DNA from: Eurosta solidaginis
Lineage: Eukaryota > Arthropoda > Insecta > Diptera > Tephritidae
Assembly (NCBI RefSeq): GCF_040869045.1
Contig: NC_090320.1
Location: 241,676,978 to 241,740,977 of the forward strand
Direction: 5' to 3'
DNA length: 64,000 nt
Positions 45,748 through 56,402 of the stretch are shown here, piece by piece (within the stretch, counting starts at the first letter, position 1; the number at the start of each line of letters is the position of its first letter). The notes under the pieces were generated by a model. The model saw nothing but the letters and a program-made list of their open reading frames with translations. It was not told the DNA's origin and ran no database searches. A program made the position numbers and the translations under genes.

Positions 45748-47594
45748 AACAAGTAAAGGTGTCTAAGTTCGGGTGTAACCGAACATTATATACTCAGCGT
45801 GAGCTTCAATTGCACATTTCATTTCAGATAATTACTTTTCTACATAACACGTGGCACCGCCCGTTTAAAAAAAAAATGTCTCCCCATTTCCTCTTACAAT
45901 AAAATTTGATAAGAGAAATATCATTGATTCAAAAATATTTTTTGCTGAGTTATAGCTTATTATTCTAGTCTACGACACTTTTAAATTTGTTTTATGTCTA
46001 AGTTGCCGTGGTCTTTAAGCGATCTCGTTCATTTTTTCTAGAAATATTTCCTGCTATAAGGAAAATATGTGTACACAATTTCATTACGATCCGTTCATTT
46101 TTCTTCGAGTTATGCCTCCCGAAACATAGAAAATTGCTTAGTCATAAAAGGGGCGGTGCCACACCTATTTTCAAAAATTTTAGTGCTTTCCAATTTAATG
46201 TTATAATTCAATTTAAAAAGTAAAATTTTATTGATACAAAGCTCTTTTTCGCTAAGATATAGCTTATTATTTTCGTCTACGACCCTTTAAAAAACCTTTT
46301 ATATAAAAGTGGGCGTGGTCTTCTACCGATCTCGTCCATTTTTTCTAGAAATATTTCCTGCTCTAGGGAAAATCTGTGTACCCAATTTTATTACGATCCG
46401 TTAATTTTTCTTCGAGTTACGGCTCCCGAAACATAGAAAATATCTTAGTCATAAAAGGGGCGGTGCCACGCCCATTTTTTTAAATTTGAATTTTTTCCTT
46501 TTTACTGTTATAAATCCACTTGGGAAATGAAATACCATTGATATAAAGCTCTTTTTGCAAATATATAGCTTATTTTATTCGTCCACGATCCTTTTAAAAA
46601 TATTTTATATGGTCCTTAACCGATTTCGTTTATTTTTCTTCAATGCATTCCTTATAGTAAAGGCAACCTCTCTGCCGAATTTTGTTACGATAGGTTTAAC
46701 GATTTTTGATTTATAATTAATAATATTTGTAAAATTGATTTTATCACAAGTGGGCGGTGCCACGTCCATTTTAGGTTAATTATTTACTAAATAATCAAGT
46801 TTTTTTGTTTTCCAGAATGTTATATATATATAAAAAGTTCGCTAGTTTTCAATACCAATCATTCTGGGTCCAGATAAGCTCGTGTACCAAATTTGGTGAG
46901 AATATCTCAATATTTACTCAAGTTATCATGTTAACGGACAGGCGGACGGACGGACATGGCTCAATCAAATTTTTTTTTTCGACACTGATGATTTTGATAT
47001 ATGAAAGTCTATATCTATCTCGGGTAATAGTCTAGTTGAGGGGTCGAGTGCTAATACACTTCTTGACATCAGTATTAATAATCCGAAGGCGGAAAATAAA
47101 AATATTAACTCGTTCAAAAGATATTAACCAAAAACCGAAAAAAGACCCGCGAGTACCTCCGAAACCGGGGGTGGGATCCATAGTATTTTTGCGCAGAACA
47201 CCTTTCTGTGTTGGCGACCTTCGGCCGCGCTTATAAAAAATAACCCTGGGCTACGCCATGCCAAGTCCGGGTGTGTGGTATAACCGTGGCTACCGCCACG
47301 GCGATACACATTTTTTTTTTGTGGGTACAACACAACAACAACCACTTGAAAATCGCCAACTTCAACTGCAAATATCTCGACTCGAATATATCGACATAGA
47401 TAAAATTTTTCTTTTCCGCCATCGGATTAGTGTTCTCGAGATTAATACGCGTCTTTTGACACCTCTCTCGATATTTTTGGTAGCGTATTAGCAGTCGACC
47501 CCTCAACTAGACTATTACCCTATCTCGTTTCATTTATACCTGTACAACCAACCGTTATCCAATCAAAGTTAATATGCAAAGCACACTGAGTATA
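45748..47594 (+). mobile_element. Helentron/DINE-1-like element 6 with nested MITE
   Basis: It begins AACAAGTAAAGGTGTCTAAG with a perfect hairpin (GTTCGGGTGTAACCGAAC) and ends CACACTGAGTATA. It lacks the ~130-bp satellite. Instead it has two ~306-bp repeats (landmarks TCTAGAAATATTTCCTGCT at about 46037 and 46343), each with GGGGCGGTGCCAC. A MITE at 47022-47520 interrupts it. Its right end lies about 240 bp upstream of the YIPF6 start codon. Confidence 0.65.
47016..47526. mobile_element. MITE nested in element 6, 6-bp duplication
   Basis: The element is 47022-47520 (499 bp). It starts GGGTAATAGTCTAGTTGAGG and ends with the perfect reverse complement (CCTCAACTAGACTATTACCC); the TIR continues to GTATTAGCA-like sequence. 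TATCTC flanks both sides (47016-47021 and 47521-47526). Removing it restores the element sequence CTATCTCGTTTCATTTATAC, matching intact copies. The superfamily is not identified. Confidence 0.85.
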
Positions 47595-47833
47595 AAAACC
47601 GAAAAACCCGGTTCACAAAAAGCTTACCATCTTGCTAAACACTTTTAGCCCTATTATATTGGCATCACTGGCAGCATACGGCAATCAGCTGTTCGTTGCT
47701 GACGTTTCTGCATTCTACAATTAATTCATGTAAATAAAAGAATTTAGAGTAAAGAAAGAGGTTTCTCAAATTTACAGCATACATTTAGTTTAATTATAAT
47801 AGCCAATTAATAGAATAGCAAAAGCAAAACACA
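47595..47833 (+). promoter_or_regulatory. Presumed promoter region and 5' UTR of YIPF6
   Basis: About 240 bp separate the Helentron/DINE-like element from the start codon. No clear TATA box was identified; the segment includes GGCATCACTGGCAGCATAC and CAATCAGCTG. The assignment rests on position alone. Confidence 0.35.
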
Positions 47834-48862
47834 ATGGACACCAAATTGGATGTAAGTAGCAGGGTTGTTGGAGCGTAAACGTGTACTGCTATAAAACAAG
47901 TTTGTATATTTTCATGTTACACACACACACACCTACATACGCGCAATAGATGTTCGAGGATAACATTTCGGCGCCCCATTTGGAGGGAGACATGTCCATA
48001 CCAGGCGCACGTAAAACTAATACACAAATTGGTGACCCAGATTTCAATACACTGGACGAGCCCATCAAAGAGACATTCGTAAGTTGAAAGGATAGTGCGA
48101 TATAATGCAATATACATTTAGCAATGATTCACAATTTTTTTAACTTCTTATCTTAAAGCTACGCGATGTACGTGCTGTTGGGGTCAAATTTTATCATGTG
48201 CTATATCCAAAAGAAAAATCTAGTTTGCTGCGTGATTGTACGTATTGCCCCTTGCCACTTCCTTATAGCAAAAATCTGTATTTGCATTACATTTTGTTTG
48301 CAGGGGATCTCTGGGGTCCACTTGTTCTTTGCACATTTATGGCTACAATATTGCAAGGTTCAGCAGATAGCATGTATGATGGTGGGCCAGAATTTGCACA
48401 AGTATTTGTTATTGTATGGATAGGTGCTGCTATTGTAACGCTCAATTCGAAATTGCTTGGCGGTAAAATGTAAGCTTCTTTGTAATTCATTGCATTTCAT
48501 ACTCACCCTACGTTTTCTCCCATTATAGGTCATTTTTTCAATCTGTTTGTGTGCTAGGCTATTGCCTTACGCCTGTTGCGATAGCATTAATAGTGTGTCG
48601 TGTTATTTTGATTGCTGCTCATACAAAATTGGCGTTCTTTTTGCGTTTGTTAACAACTACATTGGGCTTTGTTTGGGCCACTTATGGTATGTGCATTAAG
48701 AATTTTATGACATATTTTAATTTAATAGCTTTTTATAAATTTTTTACAGCATCATTTATATTTCTTGGCGAAAGCCAACCGCCCAAACGTAAACCACTTG
48801 CCGTGTATCCAATTTTTCTCTTCTTTTTCATTGTATCTTGGCTGGTTATATCGCATAACTAA
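47834..48862 (+). CDS. YIPF6: YIPF6-like Yip1-family Golgi membrane protein
   Basis: Six exons join in frame: 47834-47851, 47950-48078, 48159-48237, 48304-48469, 48529-48686 and 48750-48862 (663 bp, 220 residues). Every intron has GT...AG ends, and all the introns are short (63-98 bp). The protein has a soluble acidic N-terminus (residues 1-75, with GDPDFNTLDEPIKETF) and the family block LRDWDLWGPLVLC at the start of the first of about five membrane segments (roughly 79-95, 107-125, 135-155, 162-185, 203-217). It also has the Yip1 hallmark GYCLTP and the tail SQPPKRKPLAVYPIFLFFF. Human YIPF6 is of similar length. The family acts in Golgi structure and vesicle transport. The first coding exon has only six codons. 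The gene is intact. Confidence 0.93.
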
Positions 48863-48993
48863 GTTAATAGCGTAGAATAGTTGTTTTTTTAAGTATTTTT
48901 ATGTATATTCTTTATTATATGGACGCTTCAGATATTCCAGGGAAGATAGCCACTATGATTATTTACTATAAAAACATATATCTAAGCTTATAA

Positions 48994-48999
48994 AATAAA
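48994..48999 (+). terminator. YIPF6 polyadenylation signal
   Basis: AATAAA lies about 130 bp after the stop codon, in A/T-rich 3' sequence. Confidence 0.6.
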
Positions 49000-49019
49000 T
49001 TAAAAGCAAAAATAGCGTT

Positions 49020-49490
49020 AAAGTAAAAATTAAACGTATTTAGGACATATTGAACATTGTGTAAAAAAGAGGAGGCAAAAGTTGTACGTTACCATCCACC
49101 TAGGAAATTCGTGGCATCAACCGGATGGCTGCAAAGTGTTGCAGATTATTAGTAAGTCTTTTGATAATTAGAGTAACTTATAGAGTCTGAGCCCAATTTA
49201 CACAGCGAAGCGGAATTGATCTATGCTAAAGGTTTAACGATGTGTGCTGATCAAGCAATTATTCTCATCCAAGGCATTCTACCAAAAAAATGTTTTAAGG
49301 TACTATGCCTCCAAACACTAAACATTAAGGTGAGTGCGGTGCATGAATAACTTACCAGTTTGATTCGAAGGACCCAATGTGTGGGCATGAAATCGTACCG
49401 CTTAGAGAATTACGCCCGAGGAACAGGTTACGGCATTTCCAACCATAAGTGAAGAAGGTCAATAAGCGCAATATAAATCTTTATAGGTTT
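49020..49490. other. Unassigned sequence downstream of YIPF6
   Basis: Moderately GC-richer sequence with no recognisable gene. It may be an old transposon remnant. Confidence 0.35.
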
Positions 49491-49494
49491 TTCA

Positions 49495-49680
49495 ACGTTG
49501 TCGCATTAAATCGTTCCAGAGATGGTCGGGGTAGTTCCTGAATGGTGCGTGTTACCGCAACTTACCGGGTCTATATTCGCCAAAAGGTCGTTGTTGTTTT
49601 TGGTCGTCAACATCGATAACACTCCCTAAAATGTTCGAGATTGCCTTTAGCGCTACAGCAACAGCAGCAACGAAGATTAA
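49495..49680 (+). repeat. CAA-tailed repeat, decayed copy
   Basis: AAATCGTTCCAGAGATGGTC, ACATCGATAACACTCCCTAA and a tail GCTACAGCAACAGCAGCAAC match the family in order; the tail shows the expected CAA/CAG-like repeat. Confidence 0.7.
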
Positions 49681-49991
49681 AGAACTCTCTTATTATGTAA
49701 AATTGAAGTAATTATAATAAGGAAAGTAAGCAATGAACATTGTGATGTGGTACCGATGCTCATACGATAGCATATATCAACAAATTTTTTCTGCAGAAAT
49801 CGCTAGGATAAGTAGGACGACGAATCAATCCAGCAATCCTTTCACGAGGTGTAGGACTGTACGCAAAGCGACTCAGATTTTTGCGAAAACATTATCTCTG
49901 TATTGCCGTCCCAATGAAGAATGTAGGTATCTGCATTTTTTTCGAGGATTAGCGCTTTGCAAAGGCGTCAATTCTAAATAAATAGTCCAAC
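49681..49991. other. Unassigned spacer
   Basis: Nothing recognised. Confidence 0.5.
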
Positions 49992-50474
49992 ATACTGTGA
50001 CGAATATAAGCATCACAAGCTGCTACTACATAAATGCACAACAATAAAGTAGCCACTCTTATGTAGAAGGCGACGAAGAGATATGTTATCACACACACAC
50101 ACACGTAGCCATCAGCCGAAGTAGTTACTCACACATGCATACGCACATGACTATGATAAACGCATAAACTACAAATATACATGTATATCGCTGTTAACCA
50201 AGCAGGAGATTCTAGAAGGTGAAACGTCTAGACCTTTGGAGAAATATGCGGACGAGGCTACAGAGAGTATAAAAGCAGCGCAAGCTGGGGGATGACTAAT
50301 CAGTTTGATTGTGAAGTACGTGATATTGAAGTATAATTGTACTACTCCCAAGTAGACTAAATAAAGACCATATTGCAATACTGAACATTGGAGTGATTTA
50401 TTTAACAGTTTAGCGATTCGAACGTTAGCAGAAGGTTTGGCATTGGTGGAATTTCCCAAAATTCGTTACAATAC
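49992..50474 (+). mobile_element. Solo LTR A, gypsy-like family
   Basis: The LTR is 49996-50470 (475 bp), starting TGTGACGAATATAAGC and ending ATTCGTTACA. ATAC flanks it on both sides (49992-49995 and 50471-50474). It contains TATAAAAGCAGC and AATAAAGACCATATTGC, matching the LTRs at 24.6-27.2 kb. A (CA)n tract lies at 50092-50104. No internal retroelement sequence is present. Confidence 0.9.
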
Positions 50475-50734
50475 TTATTTTCAAAACACCATTTGCTGGA
50501 AAGTTACAAACAAGATAAGCTTGATATGTCCGTTTAAGTAAGAATGTAGATACCCACATTTTTTTAAGCGCAGTATAGTCAGACGTAGGTAAATCAAGTT
50601 GAGCCTTCAGCCCTATTTATGCTTATGGGACAATAATTGGCTAAAAGGGGATTAAGTAGGAAATATTTGGCCGAGCTAATGTGCCCCCAATGTCGTTGCT
50701 ACTATAGAGCTCGCCGATATGTAAGAACAGGGAG
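50475..50734. other. Unassigned spacer
   Basis: Nothing recognised. Confidence 0.5.
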
Positions 50735-50915
50735 GGAGGGATGGCCTGAAGGTTTAATGTGGCCATATAAATCGTTCCCGAGATGGTCGGGCTAGCACCT
50801 TAATGGTGCTGCGTTACCGGAGCGTACCGGATCTGTATTCGGCAAAGGACCATCACATCGATAACACTCCCCAAAGCCTTCGGGGAGCAACCTTATCGTT
50901 ACAACAACAACAGCT
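50735..50915 (+). repeat. CAA-tailed interspersed repeat, 3' half
   Basis: It runs GGCCTGAAGGTTTAATGTGG, CCCGAGATGGTCGGGCTAGC, GGACCATCACATCGATAACA, CCAAAGCCTTCGGGGAGC and ends in ACAACAACAACAG. This orientation shows the family 3' tail clearly. Confidence 0.85.
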
Positions 50916-51340
50916 TAAAGACTCACCGAAGGCAGTCGGAGGCTCAAAAAGCCCATAAACCAAAGATCATTTCGATACCCTATCCGCATGGTATCTGCGG
51001 AGTTGTTTGTGTGCATTTTATTGATTAAAAAGTTTTTTGACCGGGATTAATTACTGTAATATCCAATAAAACATAAACCTAATTACATACATCTACAATT
51101 TGTATGGATGTGTGTACATATATATATTTACTAGGTTATATAAATATTGTAATTCGCTTTGTTTATTGCACGCTACAAATTTAATTAAGGGGCTCGACCA
51201 AAATCCAGTTCTGATAACAAATTAAATGGAGTATGGTGGAAGTTCTAAGTAGAGTTGTAAGAACAAAGAAATTCAACAAGAATGTGTGTTAAGTATATAT
51301 GTAAATATTTCTTACTTATTTACATATACTTATATATGTA
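50916..51340. other. AT-rich spacer
   Basis: Nothing recognised. Confidence 0.5.
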
Positions 51341-51620
51341 TTTTTAGAAATAAGGTTTTTCAATTAGAAGAAAATTTTTCTAAGCGGGGTCGCCCCTCGG
51401 CAGTGTTTGGCAAGCGCTCCGGGTGTATTTCTGCCATGAAAAGCTCTCAGTGAAAACTCATCTGCCTTGCAGATGCCGTTCGGAGTCGGCATAAAACATG
51501 TAGGTCCCGTCCGGCCAATTTGTAGGGAAAATCAAGAGGAGCACGACGCAAATTGGAAGAGAAGCTCGGCCTTAGATCTCTTCGGATGTTATCGCGCCTT
51601 ACATTTATTTATTTATTTTT
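51341..51620 (+). mobile_element. tRNA-derived SINE, 5'-truncated
   Basis: Homology with the full-length copy at 52462 begins at TTTTAGAAATAAGG and runs through CGGAGTCGGCATAAAACATG and GGAAGAGAAGCTCGGCC to a TTTATTTATTTATT tail. The tRNA-like head is missing. Confidence 0.85.
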
Positions 51621-51642
51621 TATTATATATGTATACACCTAC

Positions 51643-52035
51643 TTGTTGTTGTTGTAGCGATATGGACACTCCCCGAAGGCCTTGAGGAGTGTTATCGAGT
51701 TGATGGTCCTTTGCCGGATGCAGCTCCGGTACGTTCCGGTACCAAGCCCAACCATCTCGGGAACGATTTGTTATGACCACATACGACCTTCTAGGCAATA
51801 CCGCCCTCCCACCCCCTAGATCCATAAGGAGTTGGGGTCGCCAGAGACTCGGCTGTTAATGAAACAGGATTCGCCACGGATAGGTGAGGTTGACAATTGG
51901 GTTTGGAGAAGCTATATATTGCGATGGAAACCTGAAAAGGTTGCGCTACACAACCCCTTGAATCTGGTATTTTAGTCGCCTCTTACGACAGACATACCTA
52001 ACGCGGGTATATTCTAACCCCCTAACCCGCTGTGG
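51643..52035 (-). mobile_element. CAA-tailed interspersed repeat, longest copy
   Basis: Read on the minus strand, it starts CAGCGGGTTAGGGGGTTAGA, where GCGGGT pairs with downstream ACCCGC, and continues GTCGTAAGAGGCGACTAAAA. A middle section includes GACAACCTCACCTATCC on this strand. It ends CCTTCGGGGAGTGTCCATAT and (CAA)n. The fixed 5' sequence, many truncated copies and a short-repeat tail suggest a SINE or a short internally deleted LINE derivative. No open frame spans it. Confidence 0.75.
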
Positions 52036-52461
52036 TATATATACCTACTTCTGTAGTTGTGGTTAGGGTTAATCAGATAGTATAAATCGAAAGTATAATC
52101 CGAATACTATTAAAAATTAGCTCCGTTGATCATACTTCGAAGATCTGCTACACAAACGCCCCGTTTATCTTGATTTAGTCAATAGACACGCAAAGGCTGA
52201 GGTGCTCGGTCGCCGAACCATTGTATGTCTTCCTATGCTAGGACAGACTGAACACCAGACCCATTCAGATTGACCGGTACACTGGGGCTTTAAAAAGTTT
52301 TGGCTAGTGTCTTGCCATTACGCTAAAACACAACATCCATTGTGTGGGAGTAATTGATTACATTGCATCTTTTTTTGATGAAAGCCAATGATTATTAAAG
52401 ATGCGAAGGTGTGTCACTGGTAGTCACTCTCAGCTATCTAATTTAACGCAAATTCTTGGTC
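52036..52461. other. Unassigned spacer
   Basis: Nothing recognised. Confidence 0.5.
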
Positions 52462-52790
52462 GGCGGCCACCGTGGTGTGATGGTAGCGTGCTCCGCCTGC
52501 CACACCGTATGCCCTGGGTTCGCACCCCGGGCAAAGCAACATCAAAATTTTAGAAATAAGGTTTTTCAATTAGAAGAAATTTTTTCTAAGCGGAGTCGCC
52601 CCTCGGCAGTGTTTGGCAAGCGCTCCGAGTGCATTTCTGCCATGAAAAGCTCTCAGTGAAAACTCATCTGCTTTGCAGATGCCGTTCGGAGTCGGCATAA
52701 AACGAGCACGACGCAAATTGGAAGTTAAGTTCGGCCTTAAATCTCTTCGGAGGTTTTCGCGCCTTACATTTATTTATTTTTTTTCTTAAT
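52462..52790 (+). mobile_element. tRNA-derived SINE, full-length copy
   Basis: It starts GGCGGCCACCGTGGTGTGAT. The A box is TGGTAGCGTGC (about 52480) and the B box is GGTTCGCACCC (about 52517), spaced as in RNA polymerase III promoters. A unique body follows (TTTCTGCCATGAAAAGCTCT, CCGTTCGGAGTCGGCATAAA), with a small deletion before GAGCACGACGC. It ends in a TTTATTTATTTT tail. It is the reference copy for four relatives in the window. Confidence 0.88.
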
Positions 52791-53197
52791 TGGAAAAAAC
52801 TTTTGAAAATCTTTGGGAGCTGTACATTTCATTGATTGATAAAGTAATGATGGACAATGGCGGATTAAATTTAATTATACCTTATCAAGTAAGTATTTAC
52901 ATAATCTTTATATATGTACATATATGTGTGGATGTTGAAATAAGTAGGTCTGTTTGTCTTATAAAATAACAGTTTAACTGTTCTTACATATGTCGTAAGT
53001 CATGCCGAAGAAAGAAAACGTGATTTCAAAAGCTGTCTTGTGCACACAGAAAGACGTAATCTATAGAAACACTCTGTAGTGAAGAAACAATAAAATATAA
53101 CTGTAATTTTTCGGACTGGAATCGAAGTAGTCGGAAATAGGTAGTCAGAGGAATATTATTTCGAAAACGACATCCGTTGGCGAAAGTCTCTTACCAT
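52791..53197. other. Unassigned spacer
   Basis: Nothing recognised. Confidence 0.5.
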
Positions 53198-54597
53198 TAA
53201 GGGCCGGTTTTTCAGTACAAGTTCAACTCAGTTTGTCAGTTAAACTACGTTTAAACTTATTCTGTAGTTTTTCAGTAACTGGAGTTTAAGCTGAGTTTAG
53301 GCGGCCGATCTAGCAGGGTTAAACTCTAGTTAAGCAATTATTTATTTGCGTTCGTTGGAAATGGCGTCGGATATACCCAACAGGCATTTGGGTTTGAGTG
53401 CCATTAGAGCTCATGTTGATAAATAGACATACTTCTAAAATCTCAAGAGTTGTTTCTAACCAGTGGCTCAACTCGATAATCATAGCGTACTCAGCAAAAA
53501 AAGGGAATTTTTCATAAAGCAAAAAATGCTATTATTTAAGTTGAAAAAATTTAATTAACAACTTGTGGTTCTCTAACTGGACTCAAATGCAAGATTCCAT
53601 ACTACAGTATTTTCACGAAAATAAAGTGAAATTATATTATTTAAAAAATAAATAAATATGAGGCGTGATAACCTCCGAAGAGATTTTAGGCCGAGCATCT
53701 ATTCCAATTTGCGTCGTGCTCCTTTTAATTTTTCCTACAAATTTGCGGGACGGGACTGGACCTATTTGTTTTATTCCGACTCCGAACGGCATTTGCAAGG
53801 CAGGTGAGTTTTCACTGATAGCTTTTCATGGCAGAAATACACTCGGAGTGCTTACCAAACACTGCCGAGAGGCGATCTCGCTTAGACAAATTTTCTACTA
53901 ATTGAAAAACCTGCGTGAACCCAGGATCTCCGATGTGGTAGGCAGAGCACGGTACTATAACACCACGGTGGCCGCCTATATAATTTATTTTTGATTACTT
54001 ACGCATCATTACTGCTATCAACCTCGTGTTTATTTTTCACAATAAATAGCTGTTGGTTTTGGTGGTACCACTTTGGAGATTTTTTCAACTCCATCTCAAC
54101 TCGATATTCAATGTAGGATATCAGCTGGAGAAATGTGTTATTTGAGAACTGTACATTTATCAAAATCTCAAGAAATTAGGATAATAATTGGAAAATATTA
54201 ATGACATTGGAGATCAAATCGAAAAATTTTAATTTTACAAAATTTCTCAAAGGTTGGATAATGATTGGAGAATGAAGTTGGATATCAACTCGAGAACTAT
54301 CTGGTTTAAAAATAATTAAATAATGATGTTGGATATCACTTCCGGAACTAGATATAATTTCGCTGGCGAATTTTTTTCCATGTTTGTTGGGTAAACAAAA
54401 TCCAGCTGTTGCCGTATCTACAAATTATCTAGATAATAAAGAAACCAATGTTGCCGCACAAAAAAGCATATATGAATTATATATATATAAAAGGCGACCT
54501 TAAACTGTGACTGAATAACTGGAGTTTAAATTTGACTAGAGTTTAAGCGAACTTAGTTTAAGTTTAACTTAACCAGCTACTGAAAAACCGGGCCTAA
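53198..54597. mobile_element. PIF/Harbinger-type non-autonomous element
   Basis: The element is 53201-54594 (1394 bp) with TAA on both sides (53198-53200 and 54595-54597). The left end is GGGCCGGTTTTTCAGTA and the right end is the reverse complement of GGCCCGGTTTTTCAGTA. Subterminal regions hold repeated GTTTAA(A/G)-type motifs on both sides. No transposase was found. A SINE is nested at 53643-53975. Confidence 0.8.
53643..53975 (-). mobile_element. tRNA-derived SINE nested in Harbinger-type element
   Basis: It is a reverse-strand copy: the tail AATAAATA(A) is at the left and the head complement (CACCACGGTGGCCGCC) ends at 53975. The B-box region is partly decayed (GAACCCAGGATC). Its position inside the TIR-bounded element shows it inserted later. 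Confidence 0.85.
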
Positions 54598-54639
54598 GTG
54601 CTCACATAGGCTGAATGTGTCCAATGTGTCACCAGAATT

Positions 54640-55930
54640 TGTTTGACGATCAAATGGAAAAAACCAGAAATCGGTATAAGAACTTATAAGAATAACTTCT
54701 TCTCTTGGCAAATACTAGAAGTTTTCTAGGACCTAGCTTAATTGCTGCTTCGAGATTGGGGAACTCTGCTGCCCCTAGTAGCTGCAGCCTTAACCTCACG
54801 AGATCAGGACACGAACACAGAACGCGCTCAACCATTTTTTTCTGCACCTCGAACTTCCTACAATTGCTGTTATTTACGATGCGTTACTTAAAGCATGTGA
54901 CGCCAGAAGGCCGTGTCCAGTTAGTATGCCCATCGTGAGCCTTACGTTTTCTCTCTTTAGATATATGAGCAACTCTTTGAGTCTAAGGTCGTAGGATTTG
55001 CATATGATCTTAAAAAACATATCATTTTGATTTATGCCAGACGGATTGGGACGTCCACCGTCGATTCATCGAGTGCTGCACCCTCCCTTGCAACTCATCG
55101 GCCTTTTCGTTACCTAGTCTCTCCAATGCCTCTTTGCATTTCAGAACACTTCTTGATGAATTTTTGCTGCTTTATTCACGGCTACAGTTTCCACCTGAAA
55201 GACACTGCAGTGACCTGGTAGACTGAAGGATCTACTTATTTCTGGATCGTCACAGGAAACAGCGGGCCCGACCCCTATCGGTAATTTTGAAGAATCGATA
55301 TACACGTCTGGAGTATGTTTTGCCATTACAGAACACTTGCGTCAACCCTCCAGCTCTATTGTGACCCCAAGATCTGTTTTGAAGCTCATGCGCGAAACCA
55401 TACGGCTGCACTCAAGCTGCCCCGAGGACCAATCCATGTTGCAGTTGCTAGCGTTAAATTTTTGTCCATAAGGTCTGCAGTTGGGATGTGCAAAATTGCA
55501 TAAAATGCCCCAGTTGGGGTATTTTTCAAGGCCCCATTATGATAATCATTGATAATCTGCATGCCCCCTCAAGGTTTTTGATAAACGTACTTTTTTGTGT
55601 GGCTGTCTACCAAACTATGATCCCATAGTAAAGTATGAGCTTGTCAATTTCCGTAAATATCCAATGTAAAAATTTTGGCGGCAGGCCCTACGTGCATCCT
55701 AGCATCCTCTTCCATGCACATAGTGGCACGGAGGCTTCCTTCGCTCTCACATCCACGTCGCGTTTCCTTTCCAACTTACTATCTAATATGCTTTCTACAA
55801 ATTTCATGCTGCACTTTTCTTGTAGAGTTACTCCTCAAAGCTTAAAAGCGAGCTGTGGCTATTTATTGTTTCTGTATCTGCTATCGAGAATAATGTCAGC
55901 ATTCAACTCAGCGCTAGAGTCGGTATAGAC
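54640..55930 (-). pseudogene. R1/LOA-like LINE end with RNase H
   Basis: On the minus strand, 55330-55130 encodes an RNase H start (PDVYIDSSKLPIGVGPAVSC, DDPEISRSFSLPGHCSVFQ, VETVAVNKAAKI). The frames then continue GILTGHGLLASHA and end KKMVERVLCSCPDLVRLRLQ, LGAAEFPNLEAA. Upstream, 55930-55340 is a decayed RT end. The RNase H acidic residue in VYIDSS is kept. Stops and shifts show a dead copy, related to the remnant at 2313-2790. Confidence 0.7.
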
Positions 55931-56402
55931 TTCCCGTCTGTCTTGCGGATATAAGGCTTCCGCCGCAATTTCTTGTCTTCTATGATCCCAGCCCCCATCC
56001 ACACCAAAAATGCGTTTCTGGAAATTGGAAATGAAGCTCTTTCTTCCTGCTTTTTTTGGAGTTCTGCTTGCGAACCAAATATGAAAATACCTTTTTTTAA
56101 GACTGTAGTTCCAATTTTCAACCAGTAATTTTGTTTACTTCTTACTGATTCCTATGCGGGGGTTTTTACAGGTTCGTGTGTTTGTGCATAATTTATGAAT
56201 TTGTTTATGAAAAATCATTATTAATCACATTTTTCGTCTCAAGCAGACATCTTCTTGATCTCGTTTAAAGTACATAGAAACGGAGCTGGAATCATATTTA
56301 TATTACTTGTAATCAATTGTTTACACATGTAGACATTAGAGTGGTTCTTACAAATTAAACTGTCGACTTTTTCTAATCTCACCCCTTTAAAATCTAAGTT
56401 CG
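55931..56402. other. Unassigned spacer
   Basis: Nothing recognised apart from short open frames without known motifs. Confidence 0.4.

Noticed and set aside
52462..52540. Functional tRNA gene
   Set aside because: A and B boxes are present, but no cloverleaf with acceptor pairing was found and the sequence continues into a SINE body.
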